DNA of 16,187 nucleotides, taken from an uncultured Eubacteriales bacterium. Its GTDB lineage: Bacteria; Bacillota; Clostridia; Christensenellales; QAND01. A program made the position numbers and the translations under genes. This document shows positions 7,026 to 14,008 of the stretch, piece by piece (positions within the stretch are counted from its first letter, which is position 1; the number at the start of each line of letters is the position of its first letter). The stretch spans positions 1 through 16,187 of the forward strand of contig UREB01000015.1 of the NCBI GenBank assembly GCA_900546685.1, written 5' to 3'. The notes under the pieces are model-generated. The model did not search any database. It was given only the letters and a program-made list of their open reading frames with translations, and had not been told where the DNA came from.

Positions 7026-7880
7026 TTATCTTTCATCGCCGAAGTCCAGTTCGTATGGCGGATGGTTATGGCGCTTGTCCTCCGGCGGCAGCTGCATATA
7101 GTCACCATATCGTTTGGCTAAATAGCTCTCAACGCCGCCCGGAAAACGCATCATCAGCCCGTTAAACGGCATTTTTTTTGTTGGCAAGAGCTGCTCTTTA
7201 TCTATGATGCTGGTAAAGGGCGTAGGGTCAAAAAACCACGCAACGCGCTTTGTTTCCTCATTTTCATATCGCCTACTTGCTCTCATTGCCTTTTCATACA
7301 GCCAACGAGGGGAAATGCGAAATAACCACAGGAAAAAATGTGCTACCTGGCAAGCTGCATGCACCAGCACTGCTTTCCATCCGCCAAAATACAAGGTAGG
7401 CTTCCCGATATGACGCAAAATCAGCAGCTTGCCCCAAAACCAGGCTTTTTTTCCTTGCTTACGCATCGCTTTATCATCGTCAGCAGCGTTGTCAAATGAA
7501 TACAAGTCCAAAAAAATTCCAAAATTGCATTTGCAGTTTTTCAGCGGCTCTTCATGGAACACGGTCCCCTTTTTTACAAGGCGGGTGGTCGGAAGGGGAT
7601 AGTTTCGGTCCTCCACGGCATTGAGCACCTCGTATTTGTCCGAAAGCTCCTCTTTGGCCAACGCCAGAAAGCGATCGTAATCCTTGCGCAAAAAGCCGAT
7701 GTCGATGTCGTCATCCCACGGGATGAACCCTTGGTGGCGCACCGCGCCGATGGCCGTGCCCCCCACGCCAAAATAATCGATATCATGCCGATCGCAAAGA
7801 TCGATAAAATCCTTCAAAATCTCCAGCTCCGTTTCCTGTACCCGTTTGAGCACCTCCGGATCATAGGCTTGGTACAACAA
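7026..7880 (-). CDS. licD: LicD-family phosphotransferase 2
   Basis: From a TTG at 7880 the protein has 284 residues, with the LicD core GGTAIGAVRHQGFIPWDDDI (about residues 40-59) and the motif FGIFLDLYSFDN. I prefer this start because GGGAGG (7888-7893) is 7 nt upstream, and the N-terminus (LYQAYDPEVLKRVQETELEIL) then aligns end to end with the neighbouring paralogue (282 residues). GTG codons at 7943 and 7922, the latter also behind a good AAGGAGG, would add 21 or 14 residues. A 26-bp stretch (7735-7760) is identical to 6845-6870 in the paralogue. It is the first gene of the operon behind a consensus promoter. It presumably attaches the same activated group to another acceptor. Confidence 0.92.
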   Translation of the reverse strand: MLYQAYDPEVLKRVQETELEILKDFIDLCDRHDIDYFGVGGTAIGAVRHQGFIPWDDDIDIGFLRKDYDRFLALAKEELSDKYEVLNAVEDRNYPLPTTRLVKKGTVFHEEPLKNCKCNFGIFLDLYSFDNAADDDKAMRKQGKKAWFWGKLLILRHIGKPTLYFGGWKAVLVHAACQVAHFFLWLFRISPRWLYEKAMRASRRYENEETKRVAWFFDPTPFTSIIDKEQLLPTKKMPFNGLMMRFPGGVESYLAKRYGDYMQLPPEDKRHNHPPYELDFGDER

Positions 7881-7972
7881 TGTCCTGCCTCCCTCACTGA
7901 TTTCTATTCGCCCTCCCGCCACGCTGCCATCCTCCTTTTGCACAGGGGCGGGTTTTTCCGCATGAAAATAGG

Positions 7973-7995
7973 CCGCACCTTGTCCTAAGATGCGG
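7973..7995 (-). other. Hairpin at the 5' end of the licD operon mRNA
   Basis: CCGCATCTT pairs with AAGGTGCGG around an AGGAC loop: 9 pairs, one of them G-U. It lies 2-3 nt after the predicted transcript start, preceded by an A run. It could stabilise the mRNA or regulate the long leader. On the plus strand it would look like a terminator, but no plus-strand gene lies there. Confidence 0.5.
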
Positions 7996-8003
7996 TTTTT
8001 TGC

Positions 8004-8032
8004 ATTATACCATCTGCCTAAAACCGTGTCAA
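8004..8032 (-). promoter_or_regulatory. Perfect consensus sigma-A promoter of the licD operon
   Basis: On the minus strand TTGACA (8027-8032), a 17-bp spacer and TATAAT (8004-8009) match the full consensus. Expected start near 7997. It drives licD2, licD1, the flippase and the small membrane protein. Confidence 0.92.
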
Positions 8033-8064
8033 AACAACAAAAACAGCCTGTCAGGTATACAGGC
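8031..8064 (-). terminator. Terminator ending the importer-licC operon
   Basis: GCCTGT (8059-8064, minus strand) pairs with ACAGGC (8046-8051) across the licC stop codon, followed by TGTTTTTGTTGTTTT. The T-rich tail runs into the -35 box of the next promoter. Confidence 0.65.
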
Positions 8065-8938
8065 GGTCCAGTTTTTTCAAATCGCTGTAATTGTCGATTT
8101 CTATGATATCTTCAAACGTACAGGGACGCACCTGTACCTGGTAATCCTTCAGATGATATTCCAGCGCTACCTGGTCCCAGTACCGTTCCTTTCCGCCCGG
8201 CATTTCATAGACCTGCTTGATATGCTCGGCCAGCTTGGCGCCGTCCTCGTTTGACCAATAGGACACGCCGAACATATGATAACAGTTTTGCCCTCCGATC
8301 CCAAGATGCGTGATACGCCCTTGCTTTACCTCAAAGCACCAGTCGTCCGTCCGCTCCACCGGCACGCCCAGGTAATTGGAGGCATACTGGTATTTGGTAA
8401 TCAGGCTCTGATTGTACAGCACCAGATCGGCGTCCATCACATAGGCGTTTTGCAGCAGGTTACGCACGCATAAAGCCGAAGAAATATTGTTGGTTTCATT
8501 ATAGAGCGGATTTTCCACAAAGCGTATGCCCGGATATTTATACAAAAGCTGATCGAATTGCTCGCCAAGGTATCCCCGTACCACCACGACCTCTTCAATG
8601 CCAGCAGCATACACCGCATCCAACATGGTATCGATCATACGCGTGCCCTTTACGCGCACCAGCGGCTTTGGCGTGTTCAGCGTTACCGGCACCAGCCTAG
8701 AGCCAAACCCTGCCGCCAAAAACACGGCGCGCCGGACACGATACGGTTCCAATGCCTCCAAGCCATACTCCGTGATGCCCGCCTCATCCACATATCCCAG
8801 CGCTTCCAAGCTTGTCACCGTCTTATTGATGGTCCCCAGCGAAACGCCGGTATGCTTGGCCAGTTCGCGCTGCGTTTTCGCGCACCGCTCTTTTTCCAAG
8901 CAGGTTAAAACATCAAATTGTCTTTGGTTCAAAGCCAT
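8051..8938 (-). CDS. licC: Winged-helix / LicC-type cytidylyltransferase fusion
   Basis: The protein has 295 residues. Residues 1-66 form a winged helix (TQRELAKHTGVSLGTINKTV, then a wing ending EYGLEAL). From residue 69 a nucleotidyltransferase follows: LAAGFGSRLVPVTLNTPKPL, then YVMDADLVLYN and, near the end, ERYWDQVALEY and DIIEIDNYSDLKKLD. These match LicC-like enzymes, which make CDP-choline from phosphocholine and CTP; close relatives activate 2-aminoethylphosphonate as CMP-AEP. GGGAGG (8944-8949) is 6 nt before the ATG at 8938. The start overlaps the permease end by 26 nt, implying translational coupling. The DNA-binding domain may let it also regulate the element's promoters. Substrate identity is unresolved. 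Confidence 0.92.
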   Translation of the reverse strand: MALNQRQFDVLTCLEKERCAKTQRELAKHTGVSLGTINKTVTSLEALGYVDEAGITEYGLEALEPYRVRRAVFLAAGFGSRLVPVTLNTPKPLVRVKGTRMIDTMLDAVYAAGIEEVVVVRGYLGEQFDQLLYKYPGIRFVENPLYNETNNISSALCVRNLLQNAYVMDADLVLYNQSLITKYQYASNYLGVPVERTDDWCFEVKQGRITHLGIGGQNCYHMFGVSYWSNEDGAKLAEHIKQVYEMPGGKERYWDQVALEYHLKDYQVQVRPCTFEDIIEIDNYSDLKKLDRLYT

Positions 8939-10541
8939 TTTCTTCCTCCCCATCGCGCCTTGCGGCCCCGTGTCTTTTCAAGCCATGGATGACGCCTTTC
9001 ATCAACAAATTCACTACCAAAATCAAAAGCGAGACATACGCCGAGCATTCCAACAGCATCATCCCTTCAAACTGCGTAATCATCATGGAAACCGGCATAT
9101 TTTTCACCGTACTCAAAAACGAAACCGCTGAGATGGTGATCATGGAGTTGACAAAGAAATAGGAAAACATCTCCAGCATGGTATCCCGGGTCTGCGGGAT
9201 AAACACATCTTTGATCAGCCGCCAAGACGGGATGCCAATGGTCTTTGCCACCGCCTCTAGATTCGGATTGAGCTTGTGCATCGCATTGTAGGCCATCAAA
9301 TATGGCGAGGCAAAAAAGTGTATGGTGTTCACCAAAATCAGGATGGCGAGCGTACCGTACAAAAACGATCCCTTAAAAAACATCACGTACGATAAACCCA
9401 GCACAATGCCCGGCACCGCCAGCGTCGCAATAGAGCCCAAGTGCAGCGAGCGCGCCAAGATGCCTTTGCTTCTGGCGGCAAAATAAGCGTTCAGATAAGC
9501 GATCGCCGTACCGGCCGTGGCCGTCAGCACAGCGATGATCAGCGAATTGACCAGGTATTTCCCCGTCCCCATATCCATGGCCTGTGTAATGTTGTGCAGG
9601 CTCAGCGACATATCGATCGGATACTTTTCCACAAACGTCAGCAGCGCAAAGGAGACAATGGGCAACAGCACCAGCACAACGGCAACGCCCACCAGCACCC
9701 TGCACACAAAATCGCGCTTGTGGCTTTTTTTTATTTCAAAGCTTCTGACTGTAAAGGAAGCGTTGCCGCTGTCCTTGTTGAACAGATCAAACAAAAACGC
9801 CACCACCGCGGGCATCAGCAAAAACAGCCCTACGACCGCGCCCTTGCCAAAATTCATCAAGCCGATTACTTCGTTGTACATATAGACGGGCAGCGTCATA
9901 AATTTACCGCCCACCATCAGCGGCACCCCATAATCGGTAAAAATCAAGGTAAAGGTGGCAAACATGACCGAGATCATCGGTTTTCTCAGGTATGGCAGTG
10001 TGATAGACAGAAACTGCCTGATTTTCGGGATACCCAGTACCTGGGCGGATTCATACACCGTATAATCCTCGTATTGAAACACATCCAGCAGCATCAAAAA
10101 CGCCACCGGGAACGAATACATCACCGAGCCTATGACAATGCCCCAAAAGCCGTAGATGCTGGTGTTGAGGCCCAAAAGGTTGGTCAAGACCCCGTTGGCG
10201 CCAAACAGTACGATGAGCCCCATCCCGTGAGAAATGGAGGGAATCAGCATCGGCAGCGACAGCAGCTGAGATAAGGCCCCCTTTTTCCCCAAGCCGGAGC
10301 GCGCAATGCACCACGCCAGCACAAGGGCCAGCACCAAGGAAACCGCCGTGGCCGTCAGCGTCACCAGTACGGAATTTTTCAGCGATTCCAAAAATTGCCT
10401 GGAGCCCACAATGCTGCCCACATCTACGCTGCCTATGGAAAACAGCAAGCATATAAGCGGCGCCAGCACCGCAATGATTAAAAATACCAATAGCGATGCC
10501 TTGACCACCGCCCTGGCCTTCCATGTTCTTCTTTTCTGCAT
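8913..10541 (-). CDS. ABC transporter permease, fused double domain (ferric iron/2-aminoethylphosphonate type)
   Basis: The 542-residue protein is two BPD-type permease domains in tandem, about 12 membrane helices in all. Each domain carries an EAA-like loop that contacts the ATPase: YESAQVLGIPKIRQFLSITL in the first half and LEAVAKTIGIPSWRLIKDVF in the second. This fused form is typical of the AfuB/FbpB ferric iron and PhnV/PhnU-type 2-aminoethylphosphonate importers in the cytoplasmic membrane. It follows the ATPase gene by 5 nt and overlaps the cytidylyltransferase gene by 26 nt. Because the next gene activates a phosphorus-bearing amine with CTP, I favour phosphocholine or 2-aminoethylphosphonate as substrate. 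Ferric iron remains possible. Confidence 0.92.
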   Translation of the reverse strand: MQKRRTWKARAVVKASLLVFLIIAVLAPLICLLFSIGSVDVGSIVGSRQFLESLKNSVLVTLTATAVSLVLALVLAWCIARSGLGKKGALSQLLSLPMLIPSISHGMGLIVLFGANGVLTNLLGLNTSIYGFWGIVIGSVMYSFPVAFLMLLDVFQYEDYTVYESAQVLGIPKIRQFLSITLPYLRKPMISVMFATFTLIFTDYGVPLMVGGKFMTLPVYMYNEVIGLMNFGKGAVVGLFLLMPAVVAFLFDLFNKDSGNASFTVRSFEIKKSHKRDFVCRVLVGVAVVLVLLPIVSFALLTFVEKYPIDMSLSLHNITQAMDMGTGKYLVNSLIIAVLTATAGTAIAYLNAYFAARSKGILARSLHLGSIATLAVPGIVLGLSYVMFFKGSFLYGTLAILILVNTIHFFASPYLMAYNAMHKLNPNLEAVAKTIGIPSWRLIKDVFIPQTRDTMLEMFSYFFVNSMITISAVSFLSTVKNMPVSMMITQFEGMMLLECSAYVSLLILVVNLLMKGVIHGLKRHGAARRDGEEENGFEPKTI

Positions 10542-10546
10542 CCTGC

Positions 10547-11317
10547 TTACTCCACACAGCGTTTCAGATCCGCCATCTTCTGCTTTAATTGCGCCACCAC
10601 AAAGCTCTCTACAAAGGCGTTTTTCGGGTGATGAAAGATCTCTTGCGGCGTGCCGATTTGCTCGATGGTTCCCTCGCTCATCACCATGATACGATCGGAC
10701 ATGGTAAACGCCTCTTCCTGGTCATGGGTGATGTAAATCACCGTCGCCTGCGTCTTTTTCTGCACATCCTTTATGACCCGGCGCAGCGCCAGCCGGTTGC
10801 TGGCGTCTAAGGCGGACAACGGCTCATCAAACAGCAGCACATCGGGCTGCAGCGCCAGCGTGCGCGCAATGGCCACGCGCTGCTGCTGGCCGCCGGACAG
10901 CTTATCCGGTTTTTTCCCGCTGTGCTCTTCCATCCCCACCTGCGACAACACTTCCAACGCCCTTTGGCGGGAGGAAGCCTTAAAATCGGGGTGCAGCTTT
11001 AGCGCATATTCCACATTTTGCAGCGCAGTCATATTGGGGAACAGCGCATAGTTTTGGAAGACGATGCCCATGCCGCGCTTGGCCGGCTCAAAGCTGGAAA
11101 TATCCACGCCATCTTTGAGGATGCGCCCGCCGTTTTGCTCGGTAATCCCGATCAGGATACGCAGCAGCGTCGTCTTTCCGCAGCCGGAAGATCCCAGTAC
11201 AGACAAGAACTCGCCCTCGTATACCGAAAACCCGATATGATCCAAGATCGTCTTTTTCCCGTAGGTCTTATACAGGCCTTCTACCTTGATCTTTTCCGTT
11301 TGGTTTAATACTGCCAT
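10547..11317 (-). CDS. ABC transporter ATP-binding protein
   Basis: The 256-residue protein has every motif of an active importer ATPase: Walker A GSSGCGKTT (about residues 42-50), Q-loop FQNYALFPN, signature LSGGQQQRVAIARTLALQ, Walker B VLLFDEPLSALDA and H-loop YITHDQEEA. The length leaves little room for a C-terminal regulatory domain. It belongs to the CysA/PotA/FbpC-like group that powers binding-protein-dependent import. Its ATG (11317) lies 13 nt before the end of the lipoprotein gene, so the two overlap; the best ribosome site is AAGGAAG about 13 nt upstream, which is weak and suggests coupling to the gene before. Confidence 0.95.
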   Translation of the reverse strand: MAVLNQTEKIKVEGLYKTYGKKTILDHIGFSVYEGEFLSVLGSSGCGKTTLLRILIGITEQNGGRILKDGVDISSFEPAKRGMGIVFQNYALFPNMTALQNVEYALKLHPDFKASSRQRALEVLSQVGMEEHSGKKPDKLSGGQQQRVAIARTLALQPDVLLFDEPLSALDASNRLALRRVIKDVQKKTQATVIYITHDQEEAFTMSDRIMVMSEGTIEQIGTPQEIFHHPKNAFVESFVVAQLKQKMADLKRCVE

Positions 11318-12291
11318 AGCGAAAGCAATTCTTCCTTTTTCTGTTGATCTTCAATGCCCGTCATGTCTGCGTAGGGAATATCTTGCGGGAAATTCTCAAT
11401 CACAGTATTTTGGTCTTTGTAAATCTTTTCCGGATTGAATTTCTCCTTATCCTCGCTGATCAGATCGTTTATGATAAACTCAAACACCTCTTTGACGGCA
11501 GGATCTTCCAGCCGGCCTTCCACCACGCCGATGCCGTAGGTGGTATACGGGGCGCCCTCTTCAAAATAGAGAATCTCTAAATTTACGCCCTTGTTGATCT
11601 CCTGCACGGCCTGGTATGTCATTCCAAGGCCAATGGCAGCCTCTCCTTGTACCACGGCACTGACCGGGCCAGAGCCGGAAGAGGTAAACTGCAAGATGTT
11701 TTCTGATAGCTTATCAAAGTACGCCAGCGCCTGCTCCTGCCCCATTACATTGACCAGATTCAGTAGGAAGGTATACCCCGTGCCGGAGGATTTTGGGCTG
11801 GGCATAGAGATCAGCCCTTTATACTGAGGATCCAGCAGATCCTGATAGCTCTTAGGTGTCGGCAGCCCTTTATCCGCCAAAATTTCCGGGTTGATTACAA
11901 TGGCGCTGCTTACGCGCTCAAAGACTAAATATTTATGGTCTTTATCTACCAGCTCCGGCATATAGCGCGACGTATCGTATGCGGACAGATCCGCCAACAT
12001 ATCCTTCAAAGATTCCAGATAGCCGCTTTCCAGCTCCATGACAATGTCCGCTTCCGTCTGCGTGCCTTCGCTCTTTAGTTTGGCCGCATTATTGCCCGTC
12101 GGTAAATACTGCATCACAATATCATAGTTGGGAAACTGTTCGTTGAGCCTCTTGACAAAATATGCATTGCTTTCCTCATCATCGCTGGTATAAATGACGA
12201 CCCTGTTGCTGGCCGCTGTATCCCCGCCGCCACAGCCAACCAGGCCCAGCATCATACAGGCGCAAAGCATCATCGCTACGATTTTCTTCAT
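11305..12291 (-). CDS. ABC transporter substrate-binding lipoprotein (ferric iron/2-aminoethylphosphonate type)
   Basis: The 328-residue protein starts with a lipoprotein signal, MKKIVAMMLCACMMLGLVGC, with lipobox LVGC at residues 17-20. It is then expected on the outer face of the membrane, tethered at Cys20. The mature part has the two-lobe binding-protein plan: VVIYTSDDEESNAYFVKRL at the start, ADIVMELESG, MPSPKSSGTGYTFLLNL (the hinge-loop motif of the AfuA/PhnS-like group) and EAAIGLGMTYQAVQE. GGGGAGG (12298-12304) is 6 nt before the ATG at 12291; an upstream in-frame ATG at 12306 would place the ribosome site inside the gene. It is the first gene of the importer-licC operon. Ligand residues cannot be assigned by eye. 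Confidence 0.93.
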   Translation of the reverse strand: MKKIVAMMLCACMMLGLVGCGGGDTAASNRVVIYTSDDEESNAYFVKRLNEQFPNYDIVMQYLPTGNNAAKLKSEGTQTEADIVMELESGYLESLKDMLADLSAYDTSRYMPELVDKDHKYLVFERVSSAIVINPEILADKGLPTPKSYQDLLDPQYKGLISMPSPKSSGTGYTFLLNLVNVMGQEQALAYFDKLSENILQFTSSGSGPVSAVVQGEAAIGLGMTYQAVQEINKGVNLEILYFEEGAPYTTYGIGVVEGRLEDPAVKEVFEFIINDLISEDKEKFNPEKIYKDQNTVIENFPQDIPYADMTGIEDQQKKEELLSLWQY

Positions 12292-12306
12292 TGTTTTCCT
12301 CCCCAT

Positions 12307-12549
12307 CGTTCATTTTGTTTGGTTATTATGTCCTTTTTCAAACGTACTGTTTTCCCATTGCTTTTTATACGTAAATTTTGGCCAAATTCAGAAAGTATAC
12401 TTTTACAAGCATATAGAACACGATATCAATTTGAGAAAAACTGCGGAAAAACCAAGAAAATTCGCTATTTATACTAATATTGCGCCAAAAACAAAAAGTA
12501 TACTATCTTGAACATGTCTTGGCAATACATAAACCCATTTTTCTTTTTG
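12307..12549. other. Non-coding, AT-rich end of the element
   Basis: Between the lipoprotein start and the element end there is no supported gene. It holds the duplicated module above, a leader of about 65 nt before the lipoprotein gene, and the 21-codon run-on of the broken feoB frame (stop at 12503). I found no convincing terminator on the minus strand, so feoA-feoB transcripts could run into the importer operon. Confidence 0.6.
12360..12504. repeat. Duplicated 41-42 bp promoter/operator-like module upstream of the importer operon
   Basis: Two direct copies, 12360-12401 and 12464-12504, share about 33 of 41 aligned bases with one gap. On the minus strand each reads AGTATACTTTYTGWWTTTGGC (in two parts AGTATACTTT and TGWWTTTGGC), then an AT-rich stretch, then GTATAAAWAGC. 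Each contains the palindrome AGTATACT and a TATAAA that could be a -10 box (12468-12473 and 12364-12369). The -35 boxes are weak, suggesting activation. The copy repeat distance is 103 bp. The region is only about 28% G+C (12361-12480), unlike its surroundings. Confidence 0.7.
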
Positions 12550-13990
12550 CCCTTTGGCAAAACGTCGGGAAACGGCCGTTGCAGGGCACAAAATTGTTGG
12601 TCAAAATGGCAATGAGCCGTTCTCGCGGAGAATCGATGATGCGGCACCCCACAATGCCGGCTGCGTTGCACCCAAACCCCATGCACATGGTAAGCGCCTG
12701 TTTGCCGCAGGCCCGGCATTTTTGAAAATGCTTATCCAGGTTGAACGCCACCCTGGGCAAATAGCCCAGATCCTCCAGCAGGGTAAAGAGCGGAAAAAAG
12801 ATGGCCATGGGCGGCAGCATTACCGATACCACCCACGCCAGCACCCGGTATACGCCCAGCACCAGCGCCCCATGCAGCCAGGCCGGCGCATGAAGGTACA
12901 CGAACAGATCCGTCAGGCGGTCCTGTACCCAAAACAAACCACGGCTCAACAGCTCTGACGGATAGTTTGCCCCTGTGATGGTAATCCAAAATACGGCGGC
13001 CAGCAGGGCCAGCATGATGGGAATTCCCGTCCATTTACTGGTAAGAATGCGATCTATTTTTAGCTGTTTTTCGTTGTATTTCGGCTCCTCCAAGCGTACT
13101 ACGTCGCGGCAGACTGCCTCCGCTTTTTTATACAAGCAGGATACGATGGCATCCCTCAGCGGCCCTTCCGCCAGCCCTTGCTCGGCCAGATGCGCCCTGG
13201 CCTGCAAGACCGCGTTTGCCACCTCCTCTGTCTGCATTAGATCCTGCCCCAGCGCGTTTTGCAGCGCCTCCATCAGGGACGCATCGTAGTCGATGAGCCG
13301 CAGCGCCATCCACCTGGCCGGAAACCGCCCCTTTAGATGGAGCGCCAGCACCGGCTCCACCAGGGAAATGGCCTGCTCGATGGCATCGCTGTACATCACC
13401 TGGGCAGGGGCCGCGGCCGCGGAGCCTGGCCTCGTGATGTCCTCTACGCGATCCATCAATGCGCCCAAGCCCCGTCCGCTGCGCGCGCTGGTTCCTACCA
13501 CCGGTACGCCCAGATTTTTTTCCAGCGCAGTCAAATCTACGTGGATTTTTTTCTTTTCCGCCTCATCCAATAGGTTGACGCAAACTACCACCCTAGGTGT
13601 AATTTCTATGGTTTGCAGCACCAAATTGATATTGCGTTCCAGGCAGGTAGCATCGCAAACGACGACCACGGCATCCGGCCCGCCAAAGCATAGGAAATCG
13701 CGCGCCACTTCCTCCTCTGCCGAATGCGCCATCAGCGAATAAGTGCCCGGAATATCCACCAGCACATAGGAGGCGCCGTTGTGCTGCGTGCGTCCCTGGG
13801 CATTGGTTACCGTTTTGCCCGGCCAGTTGCCGGTATGCTGGTTCATCCCTGTCAGCTCGTTAAAGACCGTGCTTTTGCCTACGTTGGGATTGCCCGCCAG
13901 CGCCACAACCTTTTCCTCCGGGCTCAGTTTTTCAATGACCAGGCCGCTATCCGCTGCGCTGCGCCCGGTCGAATCGGATGTAAGTCCCAT
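12503..13990 (-). CDS. feoB: FeoB ferrous iron transporter, N-terminal part, interrupted by the element
   Basis: The frame encodes 495 residues: about 475 of FeoB, then 20 foreign residues from the element before a stop. The GTPase domain is complete: G1 GNPNVGKST (33-41), G3 DIPG (79-82) and G4 NLLD (139-142). Membrane helices start near residue 315, and the gate motif MGFGCNAAG and SPRERLIAILTNNFVPCNGR precede the break after N-G-R-F-P. AAGGAG lies 6 nt before the ATG, and feoA ends 18 nt upstream, so this is the normal feoAB operon. FeoB imports Fe2+ with GTPase control. Without its C-terminal half the pore is incomplete and transport is very likely lost. No other damage is visible. Confidence 0.95.
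   Translation of the reverse strand: MGLTSDSTGRSAADSGLVIEKLSPEEKVVALAGNPNVGKSTVFNELTGMNQHTGNWPGKTVTNAQGRTQHNGASYVLVDIPGTYSLMAHSAEEEVARDFLCFGGPDAVVVVCDATCLERNINLVLQTIEITPRVVVCVNLLDEAEKKKIHVDLTALEKNLGVPVVGTSARSGRGLGALMDRVEDITRPGSAAAAPAQVMYSDAIEQAISLVEPVLALHLKGRFPARWMALRLIDYDASLMEALQNALGQDLMQTEEVANAVLQARAHLAEQGLAEGPLRDAIVSCLYKKAEAVCRDVVRLEEPKYNEKQLKIDRILTSKWTGIPIMLALLAAVFWITITGANYPSELLSRGLFWVQDRLTDLFVYLHAPAWLHGALVLGVYRVLAWVVSVMLPPMAIFFPLFTLLEDLGYLPRVAFNLDKHFQKCRACGKQALTMCMGFGCNAAGIVGCRIIDSPRERLIAILTNNFVPCNGRFPTFCQRAKRKMGLCIAKTCSR
12550..12572. other. Element end next to feoB 5' part (attL-like junction)
   Basis: The 17-bp arm CCCTTTGGCAAAACGTC (12550-12566) abuts the core GGGAAA (12567-12572); beyond lies feoB. 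The inner part of this arm also forms a local 7-bp inverted repeat with adjacent bases (12545-12562), absent from the other end. Confidence 0.85.
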
Positions 13991-14008
13991 ATATTTCTCC
14001 TTCTTTAT

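Larger units (their letters stand above)
2762..12572. mobile_element. 9.8-kb serine-recombinase element integrated in feoB
   Basis: The two halves of one feoB gene lie on the same strand, in order and in the same frame, on either side of this segment. Each junction has the core GGGAAA (plus strand; 2762-2767 and 12567-12572), and each has one copy of a 17-bp sequence in opposite orientation (2770-2786 and 12550-12566). Core-to-core distance is 9,805 bp. The segment encodes a serine recombinase at one end, a divergent small ORF, and two cargo operons for import and surface decoration. There are no conjugation, replication or phage structural genes, so it is a small integrative element that is either mobilised by others or domesticated. 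Its boundaries are inferred from the sequence of a single genome. Confidence 0.9.

Noticed and set aside
7973..8001. Rho-independent terminator on the plus strand (stem followed by six T)
   Set aside because: No plus-strand gene precedes it; on the transcribed strand it is the 5' leader hairpin of the licD operon.
9441..10274. 277-codon plus-strand frame opposite the permease
   Set aside because: Low-complexity His/Gln/Arg-rich translation typical of an antisense shadow; the opposite frame is a clear double permease.
12545..12562. Terminator at the feoB/element junction (7-bp stem)
   Set aside because: On the minus strand it is followed by A-rich, not T-rich, sequence, and it is part of the att arm.
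2762..12572. 17-bp inverted repeats as terminal repeats of a DDE-type transposon with a 6-bp target duplication
   Set aside because: The repeat arm abuts the 6-bp core directly at one end but is 2 bp away at the other, so the symmetry does not fit a duplication. No DDE transposase is present, and a serine recombinase lies beside one end.
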